A stretch of 48,783 bases of DNA, taken from Bacillota bacterium (GTDB lineage: Bacteria > Bacillota > Clostridia > Acetivibrionales > DSM-1351). The notes beneath the pieces were generated by a model. The model was not told the DNA's origin, searched no databases, and saw only the letters and a list, made by a program, of their open reading frames with translations. Positions 18,284 to 26,572 of the stretch are shown piece after piece. Each line of letters starts with the position of its first letter. Position 1 is the first letter of the stretch. The stretch spans positions 1 to 48,783 of the forward strand of contig JAEZOA010000064.1 of the NCBI GenBank assembly GCA_023441625.1, written 5' to 3'. The position numbers were made by a program, and so were the translations under genes.

Positions 18284-18314
18284 TCAGGGAAGCCATAGGC
18301 TTCCCTGATTTTTT
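18284..18314 (+). terminator. Terminator of the phosphoglycerate mutase gene
   Basis: A perfect 11-bp stem (18284-18294 with 18298-18308, 3-base loop) is followed by six T. Confidence 0.9.
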
Positions 18315-18343
18315 AGTGATACCTTGTACATATAAAAATACTG

Positions 18344-18915
18344 TCATTTCATAAATAAGTCATTACCAATTTGTGCTGTTTCTGAAGTAATTTTTCTTAA
18401 TTCTTCTACAGATTTTTCTATTGTATTACTTGAAATTGAATTTTTAATAATTTGCATTAATCGAATTATAGCAGTCAGAGGGTTTATATCGGTAGGGCAC
18501 TTCTTAACTTTTTCTATCATTGACGTCCATTCTGTAGTACTCTCATACAATATATTTATGCTTTTAACACTGGATAATCTTCCCGTTGGAAAAATCCATC
18601 TTCTCTTTCCGAATGTTTTCCGTGTAAAACTTCATCCAAATACTGCTCCATTTCACCAATCGTAAAATACATAAACATGACATCAATTCCATCAATAATT
18701 AAAATATCTCCATAACCCCATATTCCACCGTTGCATACATTCATCAAACATTCCGAATATTCCTTAGAATATTTTGTATAGACACGTTCTCTTTCAGTTG
18801 CTGTTGGAATCGTGGTACATAAAACAAACATATCAATATCACTATTACCGGGTATCAGGTCAGCATTAATATCTCCAGTTTGACCAATTCCCCTAATTTT
18901 ATGATCTAGGGACAG
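18344..18915 (-). pseudogene. Nucleotidyltransferase-fold gene, 5'-truncated and frameshifted
   Basis: The frame reads KIRGIGQTGDIN, then the nucleotidyltransferase core PGNSDIDMFVLC, and continues to QREDYPVLK. A one-base slip near 18556-18565 then moves the homologous reading into the next frame (SINILYESTTEWTSMIEKV...). That piece ends at 18344. The N-terminus is missing: the frame meets a stop at 18916-18918, only 14 bp from the stop codon of the neighbouring recombinase. The loss therefore coincides with the edge of the island, suggesting disruption by integration of the recombinase-bearing element. No 5' remnant was found elsewhere in the window. Confidence 0.7.
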
Positions 18916-18931
18916 TTAGTCAAGGGAAGCT

Positions 18932-20617
18932 TTAAGCTTCCCTCCAGTTATTAAAATTATATTCAATTACTATCAAACCATTATTTAATTCTTCATTATT
19001 GATAGTTGTTCCTATGGATTCTACCTTATCGTTGCTGTCATATACTGTAATTCTACTTACCATTAATTCAACAATATTTTTATTAATACCCTGATTTTTT
19101 ATTTTATTAATAAAATCATCTATGATGTACATCTTATCAATTTGTTTAGCCTCTTCTTCTCTGAGCTTTTGCAATTCTTGCTTTAAAAGACTTATTCTAG
19201 TTTCTATTACCTGATTCATTCTTGTAAAAAGCTGTTCAGATATTTTCCCTTCAAGTCTATCGCTATATAGCACATCTTGCTGCTTTTGCTTAATTATTAC
19301 CTGCTGCTCAGCTTTTTGTATTTTTTCTCTTATATCCTTCTCCTGGTCACGTATACCCTTGTTATTTAAATTAAAGCTTTCAATAAGCTCTCTGTTTTCT
19401 AACATTTCTAATAATTCTTTTGTTACTAAATCTATTATCGTTTGTTCAGTAACATAATGACTTGAACAAGCATCACAGCCGATCTTTGCATAAGAGCTGC
19501 AAATATATCCTACTGGTCTATCTTTCCTCACTCTGACGTACATCACTTTACCACATTTTCCACAGTAAATTAGATTGCTGAGAAGATGCGATATATTCCT
19601 GTTATAACCCTGATTGGAGCGTTTTTTTGCTCTAAGCTTTTGCACTTCATCAAAATCTACATTAGTAACAATAGGCTCATGTGTATTAGTTGTAATAATC
19701 CATTTATCAAATGGGAGTCTTCTGGTCTTCTTGTTTTTAAAACTTATTTTCTCACTTACACCCTGTACTGTATCTCCTATATATACCCTATTGCACAGAA
19801 TTCTTTGTACTGACACCTGATTCCATGGCGTTATAGGAATATCTGAATTCTTTGACGATGGTGATGGATATCCTTTTTCATTTAACATATTAGATATCGC
19901 TGCATAACCATAGCCCTTCTTATATAAGTTAAATATCTCCTTAACTACAGGAGCATTTCTTGTGTCAATCACAAGTTTGTTTTTCTCATTTATGGACTTA
20001 ACATAGCCATAGGGTGCATTTCCTATATACTCACCCTGCTCTATTTTAAACCTTAAATTTGCTCTAATTTTTTTTGATATATCCCGAATATACCGTTCAC
20101 TATATGTTATAGGATAGACATTGACTTTTGTATTGTTAAAAAAGTTCTCAAAATATTCATCATCATACTCTCGTTGCTCAAAGTTAGACCGGTTGCTGCC
20201 ATTTAGTACCCTACTTGCTTGTCCTGAATTCTGAGGCTTATAACCTTCTCTTACTGCCTTAACAAAGAAGCTTTCAACGCTATCTATTGCTTGAGAGCCA
20301 ATTATACCAAACCAATTGTCAATGCAGTACTTAATCTTTTCTATACTCCTATCCTTTATAAGTTTTGTAAGCACTTTTATATTAACATGCCCACCTATGG
20401 TTTTGTCTATTTCTTTTTTCAGTTCATTAAAGTCTATTTCATCACAATTAACAACAACAGGAGTTTGATCTTCCTTTTGTACCTCAGTGTCAGAAATAAT
20501 ATCAGACTGGTTTTTGGTTGTTGTTACTTCATATGGGTAGTCCATATTTATGGGTAGTACTTCGTGTCCAGTGAGCGGACACCCCCCTGTCCATTTAGTG
20601 GACACCCCCCTGTCCAT
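18932..20617 (-). CDS. Chimeric ORF: replication protein C-half fused to serine recombinase C-half
   Basis: 561 codons made of two unrelated parts. Residues 1-174 are the C-terminal half of a phage/plasmid-type replication protein (helical NIKVLTKLIKDRSIEKIKY region, then the end motif NFEQREYDDEYF). Residues 175-561 are the recombinase domain (RYIRDISKKIRANLRFKIE...), a zinc ribbon (CGKCGK, CSSYAKIGCDAC) and a coiled coil of a large serine recombinase. The catalytic N-terminal domain is absent; it lies at 36080-36493. The join is at the att core 20097-20099. In an excised circle residue 174 would be followed directly by a TAG stop. No recombinase activity is expected from this product. Whether it is translated from its own ATG or by coupling to 20548-21129 is unknown. 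Confidence 0.85.
   Translation of the reverse strand: MDRGVSTKWTGGCPLTGHEVLPINMDYPYEVTTTKNQSDIISDTEVQKEDQTPVVVNCDEIDFNELKKEIDKTIGGHVNIKVLTKLIKDRSIEKIKYCIDNWFGIIGSQAIDSVESFFVKAVREGYKPQNSGQASRVLNGSNRSNFEQREYDDEYFENFFNNTKVNVYPITYSERYIRDISKKIRANLRFKIEQGEYIGNAPYGYVKSINEKNKLVIDTRNAPVVKEIFNLYKKGYGYAAISNMLNEKGYPSPSSKNSDIPITPWNQVSVQRILCNRVYIGDTVQGVSEKISFKNKKTRRLPFDKWIITTNTHEPIVTNVDFDEVQKLRAKKRSNQGYNRNISHLLSNLIYCGKCGKVMYVRVRKDRPVGYICSSYAKIGCDACSSHYVTEQTIIDLVTKELLEMLENRELIESFNLNNKGIRDQEKDIREKIQKAEQQVIIKQKQQDVLYSDRLEGKISEQLFTRMNQVIETRISLLKQELQKLREEEAKQIDKMYIIDDFINKIKNQGINKNIVELMVSRITVYDSNDKVESIGTTINNEELNNGLIVIEYNFNNWREA
20097..20120. repeat. attL: left attachment site of the 16-kb element
   Basis: Core TCA at 20097-20099, three bases, then the element arm TATGTTATAGGATAGACA (20103-20120). 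The target side (below 20097) encodes the recombinase C-half, and the element side encodes the replication protein. Confidence 0.9.
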
Positions 20618-21129
20618 TTAGTGGACACCCGTGTGTCCATTAAATGGACACTATCATTTTTTGTTATTATAGAATCTTTTTTATTTGCGTCCATAGCCCT
20701 TATATTATCAATGGTCATACCATTATTTTCTTTATTTTCTGCTGATTCCACCACTTCAACATCTGATTGCTCTTCATGTATACTTTCATTTTCATGTGAT
20801 AATTTTTCTTGGGTATTGATTTCATCTCTTGGGGTATCATAAATACAATAACAATTAGAGGTCTGTCGGCCATCCTTAGTATATTGAGCTACCCTTGCTA
20901 TTAAGCCTATTTTTTCAAGTTCATTTAACGCAGCACCAATTGTTGTTCTACTTTTTATTTTGCAAGCGCGGCCTATATATTCATAGCTTGGAAAGCACTG
21001 GCTCTCACTATCAGCACAACGACATAGAAAAGTGTAAATAACTATAGCATGTTCACTTACATCTAGGTCAAATATAATATTGTAACTATAAAACCAGTTA
21101 TTTCTTGCCCTTTTTCTAATTGTATCCAT
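20548..21129 (-). CDS. Replication initiator, N-terminal helix-turn-helix half
   Basis: 193 residues. Residues about 15-110 form a winged helix-turn-helix of the replication-initiator/HTH_36 type (NWFYSYNIIFDLDVSEHAIV, then a PSYEYIGRACKI recognition region). An acidic linker and a segment encoded by the four iterons follow (VSTKWTGGCPLNGQ...). It ends at a TAA after KYYP, while the C-terminal half continues in another frame from the overlapping ORF 18932-20617. Loss of one 23-bp iteron would join the two frames into one protein. GGGGG precedes the ATG by 8 bases. The probable role is starting replication of the excised element. Confidence 0.8.
   Translation of the reverse strand: MDTIRKRARNNWFYSYNIIFDLDVSEHAIVIYTFLCRCADSESQCFPSYEYIGRACKIKSRTTIGAALNELEKIGLIARVAQYTKDGRQTSNCYCIYDTPRDEINTQEKLSHENESIHEEQSDVEVVESAENKENNGMTIDNIRAMDANKKDSIITKNDSVHLMDTRVSTKWTGGCPLNGQGGVRSLDTKYYP
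20565..20650. repeat. Four 23-bp iterons inside the rep gene (candidate origin)
   Basis: Units of TGTCCA-N5-TGGACA type begin at 20565, 20588, 20611 and 20634, each a 17-bp partial palindrome plus a 6-base spacer (mostly CCCCCC). The two middle copies are identical. Position inside the linker region of a rep gene and exact 23-bp periodicity are typical of initiator-binding iterons of phage and plasmid origins. A nine-base direct repeat (ATGGGTAGT) flanks them at 20533 and 20550. Confidence 0.85.
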
Positions 21130-21189
21130 TATTTATACCCCCACATATGTAAATTATAAAAACTTGTTTAGAAATCCACTTATTTTCAT

Positions 21190-21295
21190 GTGTACAACTT
21201 GATTACATCCTTTGTGCAACAAAAAACAGCCTATTTCTAAGCTGTTTAAAGTTATATATTTAAGTTATTGGATGGTATGTACCCAAGTTGTACAC
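21190..21295. repeat. 12-bp perfect inverted repeat upstream of rep, around a terminator
   Basis: GTGTACAACTTG (21190-21201) and its exact complement (21284-21295) enclose the terminator at 21218-21247. They lie 60-170 bases upstream of rep. They could be operator or partition/origin sites. Part of the arm also overlaps the region where the rep promoter would be expected. Confidence 0.5.
21218..21247 (-). terminator. Terminator of the surface-protein operon
   Basis: On the minus strand AAACAGC / GCTGTTT (7 bp, 10-base loop) is followed by a run of T. It lies downstream of the large secreted-protein gene and separates that operon from rep. Confidence 0.75.
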
Positions 21296-21404
21296 ATCCT
21301 TGATTAAACAAAGCAAGCTGGCAAGCCAACATTGCTAATTTAAATTAAGTACTTCCTCACTACCAGGTAAGCATAAGCAATACTAATTCCAGTCAAGCTC
21401 TGAC

Positions 21405-24400
21405 CTATTGGCTTTGAACATAAATCAAATCATCTGTAGCCTTGCCCTTTACATAGAAAACCAATCTTGAAGTATTTCTAGAATCCCATACATCTGTCCA
21501 CTTCTCATTCCCATAAGTTTTATTACCTTTCTTAGTAACTAAATCAAAGCTAACAAAGGTCTTGTTATCAGTCTCTAACGGAATAATCCATTCAAAGGTA
21601 TAAGTATCTCCTGTGGATTTTGTTAACGCTACAGTGTCTGTATAAGTCTTACCCTCAATAATATAATTGATCCCAAACTTTGCCCAATCAGGATTGCCTA
21701 TAATATCTATTTTCCCCTTTACCTTATAACCAGCCTTTATGTATGTCCGGTCATGTCCAACAAGATTAAAATAGTTTATTGGCAGCTTTAGTGTTCCAAT
21801 GTCTGTATTAGCTCGTCTTGGATATCTATCTATTTCTCCGTCATGATTATCATCTATTCCCCTATCAACATCGAAATAATAGGATCTCCAACCTACGTCC
21901 AACATCATTGTAACGTAAAAATGTCCAGCTCTTAAGGTTTCAACTGTATAAGGTCCAAATCTGGTATAGCTGTCCCCATTACTTGTATTTCCTGCATAGT
22001 CGACAGCTTTAACATATAAGTACCAAGTTCCTTCTACTGCTTGTGAGGCTGTAAAGCTTTTTGTATAAGTTTTCTCACTTGAAATATTAATTGTACTTAC
22101 TGTATCTGCTGATTGGGGTTGTGTTGCATTTTTTGACCACACATAGTCTATTGTTTTTAAGCCCCTGTTATAAGTGGTTGATTGAGTACTATCGTTGCAA
22201 GTTACTGTAATTGTAGCCCCACCTTCTTCGCTGAAAGTTCCAGAGGCCGGGTTAGCTGATACAGTAGGATTAATATTATCTATTACATCTATAGCCTGGC
22301 TATACGGTTTAGATACCTTTCCATAGCTGTCTGTTACAGTTAAAGTTATTGTGTATTTACCAAAGCCTAAGCTTCTGAACGTCTTATAATATCTATTGTT
22401 TGTTGTATCAGATCTATCAAAAGATAATGTTTGAGCTGCTGAACCTAATTTTTGCATAGTCCATGTCCTTGATGTAATAGTTCCACCAAAATTTGTACTA
22501 TAGGATTGGTCTGTGATGGTTAACTCATTTTGCATAGGCAGTGGATTAGGTGCTGCTGTAAAAAGTGCCACTGGATCAGCTAAACTTCCGTCTGTACTAA
22601 CCACTTTAGGCATACTCCATGCTCCTATACCATTTGGTCCATCACTGTCTTGTACCCTATACCACATAAGTATTTGAGTACCAGTTGAAAATGTTGTTGC
22701 TTCTGGTACTTTGCCATCATACCAGGTTGTTGTTCCATCTGGCTTTATTTCAGCCCAACGCCATTGACTGTTAATGATACCTTTGTTGGCTTTATCAGTA
22801 TGGTCAGGGTCATAAGAAAACTGATTATCTGCTAAATTCTTAATCTTGAAAGAACCTGCTGAATTTTCAATTTGATATGTAAATTCAGCTCGTGGCAAGC
22901 GGTGAGCATAGATAGTTGCTGTTGCAGGTTTTGATGTTTTCCTGTATTCATTAAATCTTGAATCAGGAAGAAGCTTAGTCAGCGTGATATTATCTGCAAA
23001 TATATAGTCTCTAGCTCCTGCAACATAATTAGTTGTACCTCCTTTTAAAATGTGTACTCTTAACTTAGTTGTACTGAAGCTTGTTGTAAAGGAAGCAAAG
23101 CTTTCTTGGGGTACTGCATTATTTACAATTTCATTAGTTGATATACTCTTTAATATATTATAGTTATCATCCATTTCATATACCACAAAGTTAGCTGAAC
23201 ATTTCCGAGCTAACAGCAATCCACTCAGCTTATAGCTTGTATTTGGTGAAACTGCCAAGTCTTTATAATAGCAAGCACTATTTGCTCCTGCAGCTCCTGA
23301 AGAAGTAGAAATTTCAAAACTACCATTGCCTATAATCTTCCAATCGGCTGTAGTTGTTCTAGTGAAATTAGTTATTGCTGAATTTTCAGCCCATGTACTC
23401 CAATCTGATAGTTTACCAGAGGAATCCACGGTTTCTGCATCACCATTTGGCAATAGGTTTGTGGAATCTGCGATTTGTTTAGGTATGTCCTTTGCATACA
23501 TTGATATTTTATATGTTCCTGGCTTTGTAAACCTTTCAATTGGAGCTGACAACTCTACTCCGCTAAGAGTAAGCTTATCAGATGGATTGGTAATAGCTGC
23601 TCCTGCGATGTTTTTATTATCATGGTCAAATTTGAATACTATGTCAGCTGTGTCATTTTCACTGTCCGTTACATTTGGCTTATATTCTATTGATTCTCCA
23701 CTAGAGGCAGAATTATCTATTATTGTTAACCTATTAGCTGCTGTTGTATTGGCAGTTGAAAGCTGTAACTTTATATAGCAAGTGCCTAATGGAACTGAAA
23801 ACCTATTATCTGTTGCAAGCCATATTGGTGTACTTACTAAGTTTAAGTTTGTGTCATAGCAGTATATTTTGAAGGTATCTATATCTGAACCATTTTTACT
23901 TATTGTGTAATTACCACTGTTACTTGCTGTGATATATTCTTTACTTCTTACAGCTCCAGGATTAATTGCCTGAACCCCTGTTGAATCGTCTAAGCCTCCT
24001 GCTTCAAATTCGATAGGGGTTTCGTTTTCAGAGACTACTATATAACTTCCGTTTTCGATAGTATTGGAAGGTTTAACTGTTAAAGATTTAATGTATGAAG
24101 CCAGCTCACTTATGGCAGTATCTATATTGTTATTATCAATGTATTTTCCTTTACCAGCAGAAGAAATAATATTTTGCATTGTTTCACTATTTGTATTTCT
24201 TCCCATACCAACAAAAGTATAGCCAGCAGTGCTCAATTTACTCATAAATGTGCTTTTTGTGGTTGAATCATCAAACTCAGGCATTGAATTATCACTTAAA
24301 AACACCAGATATTTATTATCCACATCTTCTATTACTGGTATCTTATCAATAGATTCATTTAGCGGCTCTGGTATATAAATAGGCTTTTGTGTTATTGAAT

Positions 24401-26567
24401 TACCTATAAGCCAATCGGGCTTGTACCCTAATGAAATGCTCGAACCATTTGGTAGAGTTACATACTTATATGTGTCATCAGCCCAATATTGGTACGTATT
24501 ATTAACTGTTTTGATGTAATCTTCATTCATAGGCGTAGGAACTTCGCCTTCCTTTGCGGGTACAAGTTGAAATGAGGGTATATCAAATCTAAATAAATAA
24601 CTCTTGGATGATGAGTAGAATGAGACTCCATAAAGGTAAATGTTTTCATCATTAAGAGCATAACATGGACGTTTTATATAATAACTGTTATCGTATGCAT
24701 ATATTTTACAGTTTCTTTTCTCAATCAAATCAGTACCATTTGGTACAAATTCTCTTATATAGTTAGTTGATACAACAAGCAATGAACCTGAATCTGTCAT
24801 ATATAATGCCATTGGCGTATTGCTGGAATTATCGAGTGAAATGTAAGCTGATGTGCTATACACTTTTCCGTCATCTTCATTATAGTATTTAATAATTAAA
24901 GAATATTTATCATTTATATAACCATATTCGGCAAAATAAAATCTATTAAAACTATAAACATCTGGATCCTTTTTCTTGCCCTCAATTAAATTTAAATGTA
25001 AATTAATATTTTCACCATCAAGATAATCTATTAATTTTTCATTAATTTTTTGCTCAAGAGCACTTTTGTTGCTACTACCTAATTGAATTATTAAGTCTAA
25101 GTATACGTTTGTGTTTTTATTGGTAACGTAATTTGATAACTTTTGAAATGAGGTGTTTAAATTAGAATTGTCTATAAATTTACCATTGTAATTAATACTT
25201 TTTACTATTGAATAAAAATCATCTTTTAACTCTACATTACTCATTCTCACAACACTTATATCTTTTTCTAATAAAATTTGTAATGATCTACCTTTTCCAG
25301 TTGGGTATAAGTTTTCAGCAAATTTATTGTTACTTAATGATACATAATACTTTTCTGCTCCTTCTCTCCATGTTGTTTTTTGGCTGTTTTCTGAGATAAA
25401 TGAGGGTCTTTTTATATAAAATGTCCCTATATTTAGTTCTAGCCATTCCCATTCTTTACCATCGCTAAAGTGACTTTCTCCATTTTTGCTTAGTGCGCTG
25501 TCATAAAAAGTATAACCACCTGTAAATCTACCATACATATCCCATTCATATTCACCCATATAATGTCTTCCTTCAACTCCTATGTCGAAAGCTACAGCAT
25601 TAGATGGATAATCGAATGTAAAACCTCCTCCTTCATAAGAGCTTGTAGCTCTAAACAAATAACTTTTACCTATAATCTTTTTTTTATTGTAATCGCTATA
25701 GTATGTTGCATAAAAATCAGAATAGGTAGCTGTACCTATATTTTTTGAACTAAAATTATGTATCAACATTCTATTGTTATCTAACAAAGAGATACTTATA
25801 GAACCATAAATGCTACCAGGGTTATAATTTTTTGAATTGTCATAAGTATAAGTAAAATCTGGTATATAGTAATTAGAATCTGATTGATACTTAAAAGTTG
25901 TTGTAGGTGCTATCTTTTTTGCTCTATAAACTGAAATTGTTGAATAAGAACCATTGTCAACACGAATTATGCAATTATCATCATCACTACCTCTTGTAGT
26001 AGGTTTATAATATTCCTTAGTATTTGTGGTATTTGCTTTATCATGCTCTCCACTAACAGTAACTTTATAAATATAATTGTCAAAATCTAAACCATTTGTT
26101 TGAGAATACAAATCTCCAGAATTTGAACTTGATGACCACCGTATTAAATTATTGCTTATTTTTATTAGTATATTAATTCCACTTGTAGATGATTTGTAGC
26201 TATCATAATGATATTGTGATGAATTAGCTACACATTCCCAATCACCCACCGGTTTAGCATAAATGTTTTTATATTCAGAAGATATAACATTAACTTTAAA
26301 ATCTACACCCTCTTGAGCTAGCTTTGGTTTAATCATTTCATTTACTTTACTGTTCAATGTAGCCATACTATAGCCTGTAGTTTCATCGTTAAATATGTTT
26401 ACATCTATCATTTTTCTCTTGCTTAAATCCATTGAGGCGTATGGAGCTAAATTATCATTTTTGCCTGGACCATATTCGGGAAGTGTAGCAGCTGCAGCTA
26501 ATTGAGTAAGTAATATTAAAAACATCATAAATAAGCCTAGAATTCGTATATATAAAACCTTTTTCAC
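21405..26567 (-). CDS. Very large secreted protein with vWA-like, PKD-like and Ig-like regions
   Basis: About 1720 residues. A GTG at 26567 gives a normal signal peptide (MKKVLYIRILGLFMMFLILL, Ala-rich cleavage region); an ATG four codons earlier overlaps the stop of the upstream gene. The N-terminal 600 residues are rich in Tyr, Ser and Asn and match nothing I recognise. Two segments share a pattern (GKFIDNSNLNTSFQKLSNYV and GKYIDNNNIDTAISELASYI). The second ends a von Willebrand A-like stretch (KYLVFLSDNSMP, then FVGMGRNTN). Later come a carbohydrate-binding-like region (NLLPNGDAETVDSSGKLSDW), a PKD-like domain and a bacterial Ig-like domain. No LPXTG, SLH or membrane anchor is seen. It is the last gene of the surface operon. 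Confidence 0.7.
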   Translation of the reverse strand: MKKVLYIRILGLFMMFLILLTQLAAAATLPEYGPGKNDNLAPYASMDLSKRKMIDVNIFNDETTGYSMATLNSKVNEMIKPKLAQEGVDFKVNVISSEYKNIYAKPVGDWECVANSSQYHYDSYKSSTSGINILIKISNNLIRWSSSSNSGDLYSQTNGLDFDNYIYKVTVSGEHDKANTTNTKEYYKPTTRGSDDDNCIIRVDNGSYSTISVYRAKKIAPTTTFKYQSDSNYYIPDFTYTYDNSKNYNPGSIYGSISISLLDNNRMLIHNFSSKNIGTATYSDFYATYYSDYNKKKIIGKSYLFRATSSYEGGGFTFDYPSNAVAFDIGVEGRHYMGEYEWDMYGRFTGGYTFYDSALSKNGESHFSDGKEWEWLELNIGTFYIKRPSFISENSQKTTWREGAEKYYVSLSNNKFAENLYPTGKGRSLQILLEKDISVVRMSNVELKDDFYSIVKSINYNGKFIDNSNLNTSFQKLSNYVTNKNTNVYLDLIIQLGSSNKSALEQKINEKLIDYLDGENINLHLNLIEGKKKDPDVYSFNRFYFAEYGYINDKYSLIIKYYNEDDGKVYSTSAYISLDNSSNTPMALYMTDSGSLLVVSTNYIREFVPNGTDLIEKRNCKIYAYDNSYYIKRPCYALNDENIYLYGVSFYSSSKSYLFRFDIPSFQLVPAKEGEVPTPMNEDYIKTVNNTYQYWADDTYKYVTLPNGSSISLGYKPDWLIGNSITQKPIYIPEPLNESIDKIPVIEDVDNKYLVFLSDNSMPEFDDSTTKSTFMSKLSTAGYTFVGMGRNTNSETMQNIISSAGKGKYIDNNNIDTAISELASYIKSLTVKPSNTIENGSYIVVSENETPIEFEAGGLDDSTGVQAINPGAVRSKEYITASNSGNYTISKNGSDIDTFKIYCYDTNLNLVSTPIWLATDNRFSVPLGTCYIKLQLSTANTTAANRLTIIDNSASSGESIEYKPNVTDSENDTADIVFKFDHDNKNIAGAAITNPSDKLTLSGVELSAPIERFTKPGTYKISMYAKDIPKQIADSTNLLPNGDAETVDSSGKLSDWSTWAENSAITNFTRTTTADWKIIGNGSFEISTSSGAAGANSACYYKDLAVSPNTSYKLSGLLLARKCSANFVVYEMDDNYNILKSISTNEIVNNAVPQESFASFTTSFSTTKLRVHILKGGTTNYVAGARDYIFADNITLTKLLPDSRFNEYRKTSKPATATIYAHRLPRAEFTYQIENSAGSFKIKNLADNQFSYDPDHTDKANKGIINSQWRWAEIKPDGTTTWYDGKVPEATTFSTGTQILMWYRVQDSDGPNGIGAWSMPKVVSTDGSLADPVALFTAAPNPLPMQNELTITDQSYSTNFGGTITSRTWTMQKLGSAAQTLSFDRSDTTNNRYYKTFRSLGFGKYTITLTVTDSYGKVSKPYSQAIDVIDNINPTVSANPASGTFSEEGGATITVTCNDSTQSTTYNRGLKTIDYVWSKNATQPQSADTVSTINISSEKTYTKSFTASQAVEGTWYLYVKAVDYAGNTSNGDSYTRFGPYTVETLRAGHFYVTMMLDVGWRSYYFDVDRGIDDNHDGEIDRYPRRANTDIGTLKLPINYFNLVGHDRTYIKAGYKVKGKIDIIGNPDWAKFGINYIIEGKTYTDTVALTKSTGDTYTFEWIIPLETDNKTFVSFDLVTKKGNKTYGNEKWTDVWDSRNTSRLVFYVKGKATDDLIYVQSQ

Positions 26568-26572
26568 ACAAA

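Noticed and set aside
18923..18942. Hairpin with GGGAAGC/GCTTCCC arms at the recombinase stop, like the terminator at 18284-18314
   Set aside because: Considered as a shared element end, but it has no T tract and the shared arms are only about 8 bp. A casual similarity is the simpler reading.
20565..20650. Possible CRISPR-like array
   Set aside because: Units are 23 bp with 17-bp palindromes and nearly identical 6-base spacers, so these are iterons. No cas genes or unique spacers are present.
23326..23778. 150-codon plus-strand open frame
   Set aside because: It lies wholly inside the large secreted-protein gene on the other strand and lacks a ribosome site.
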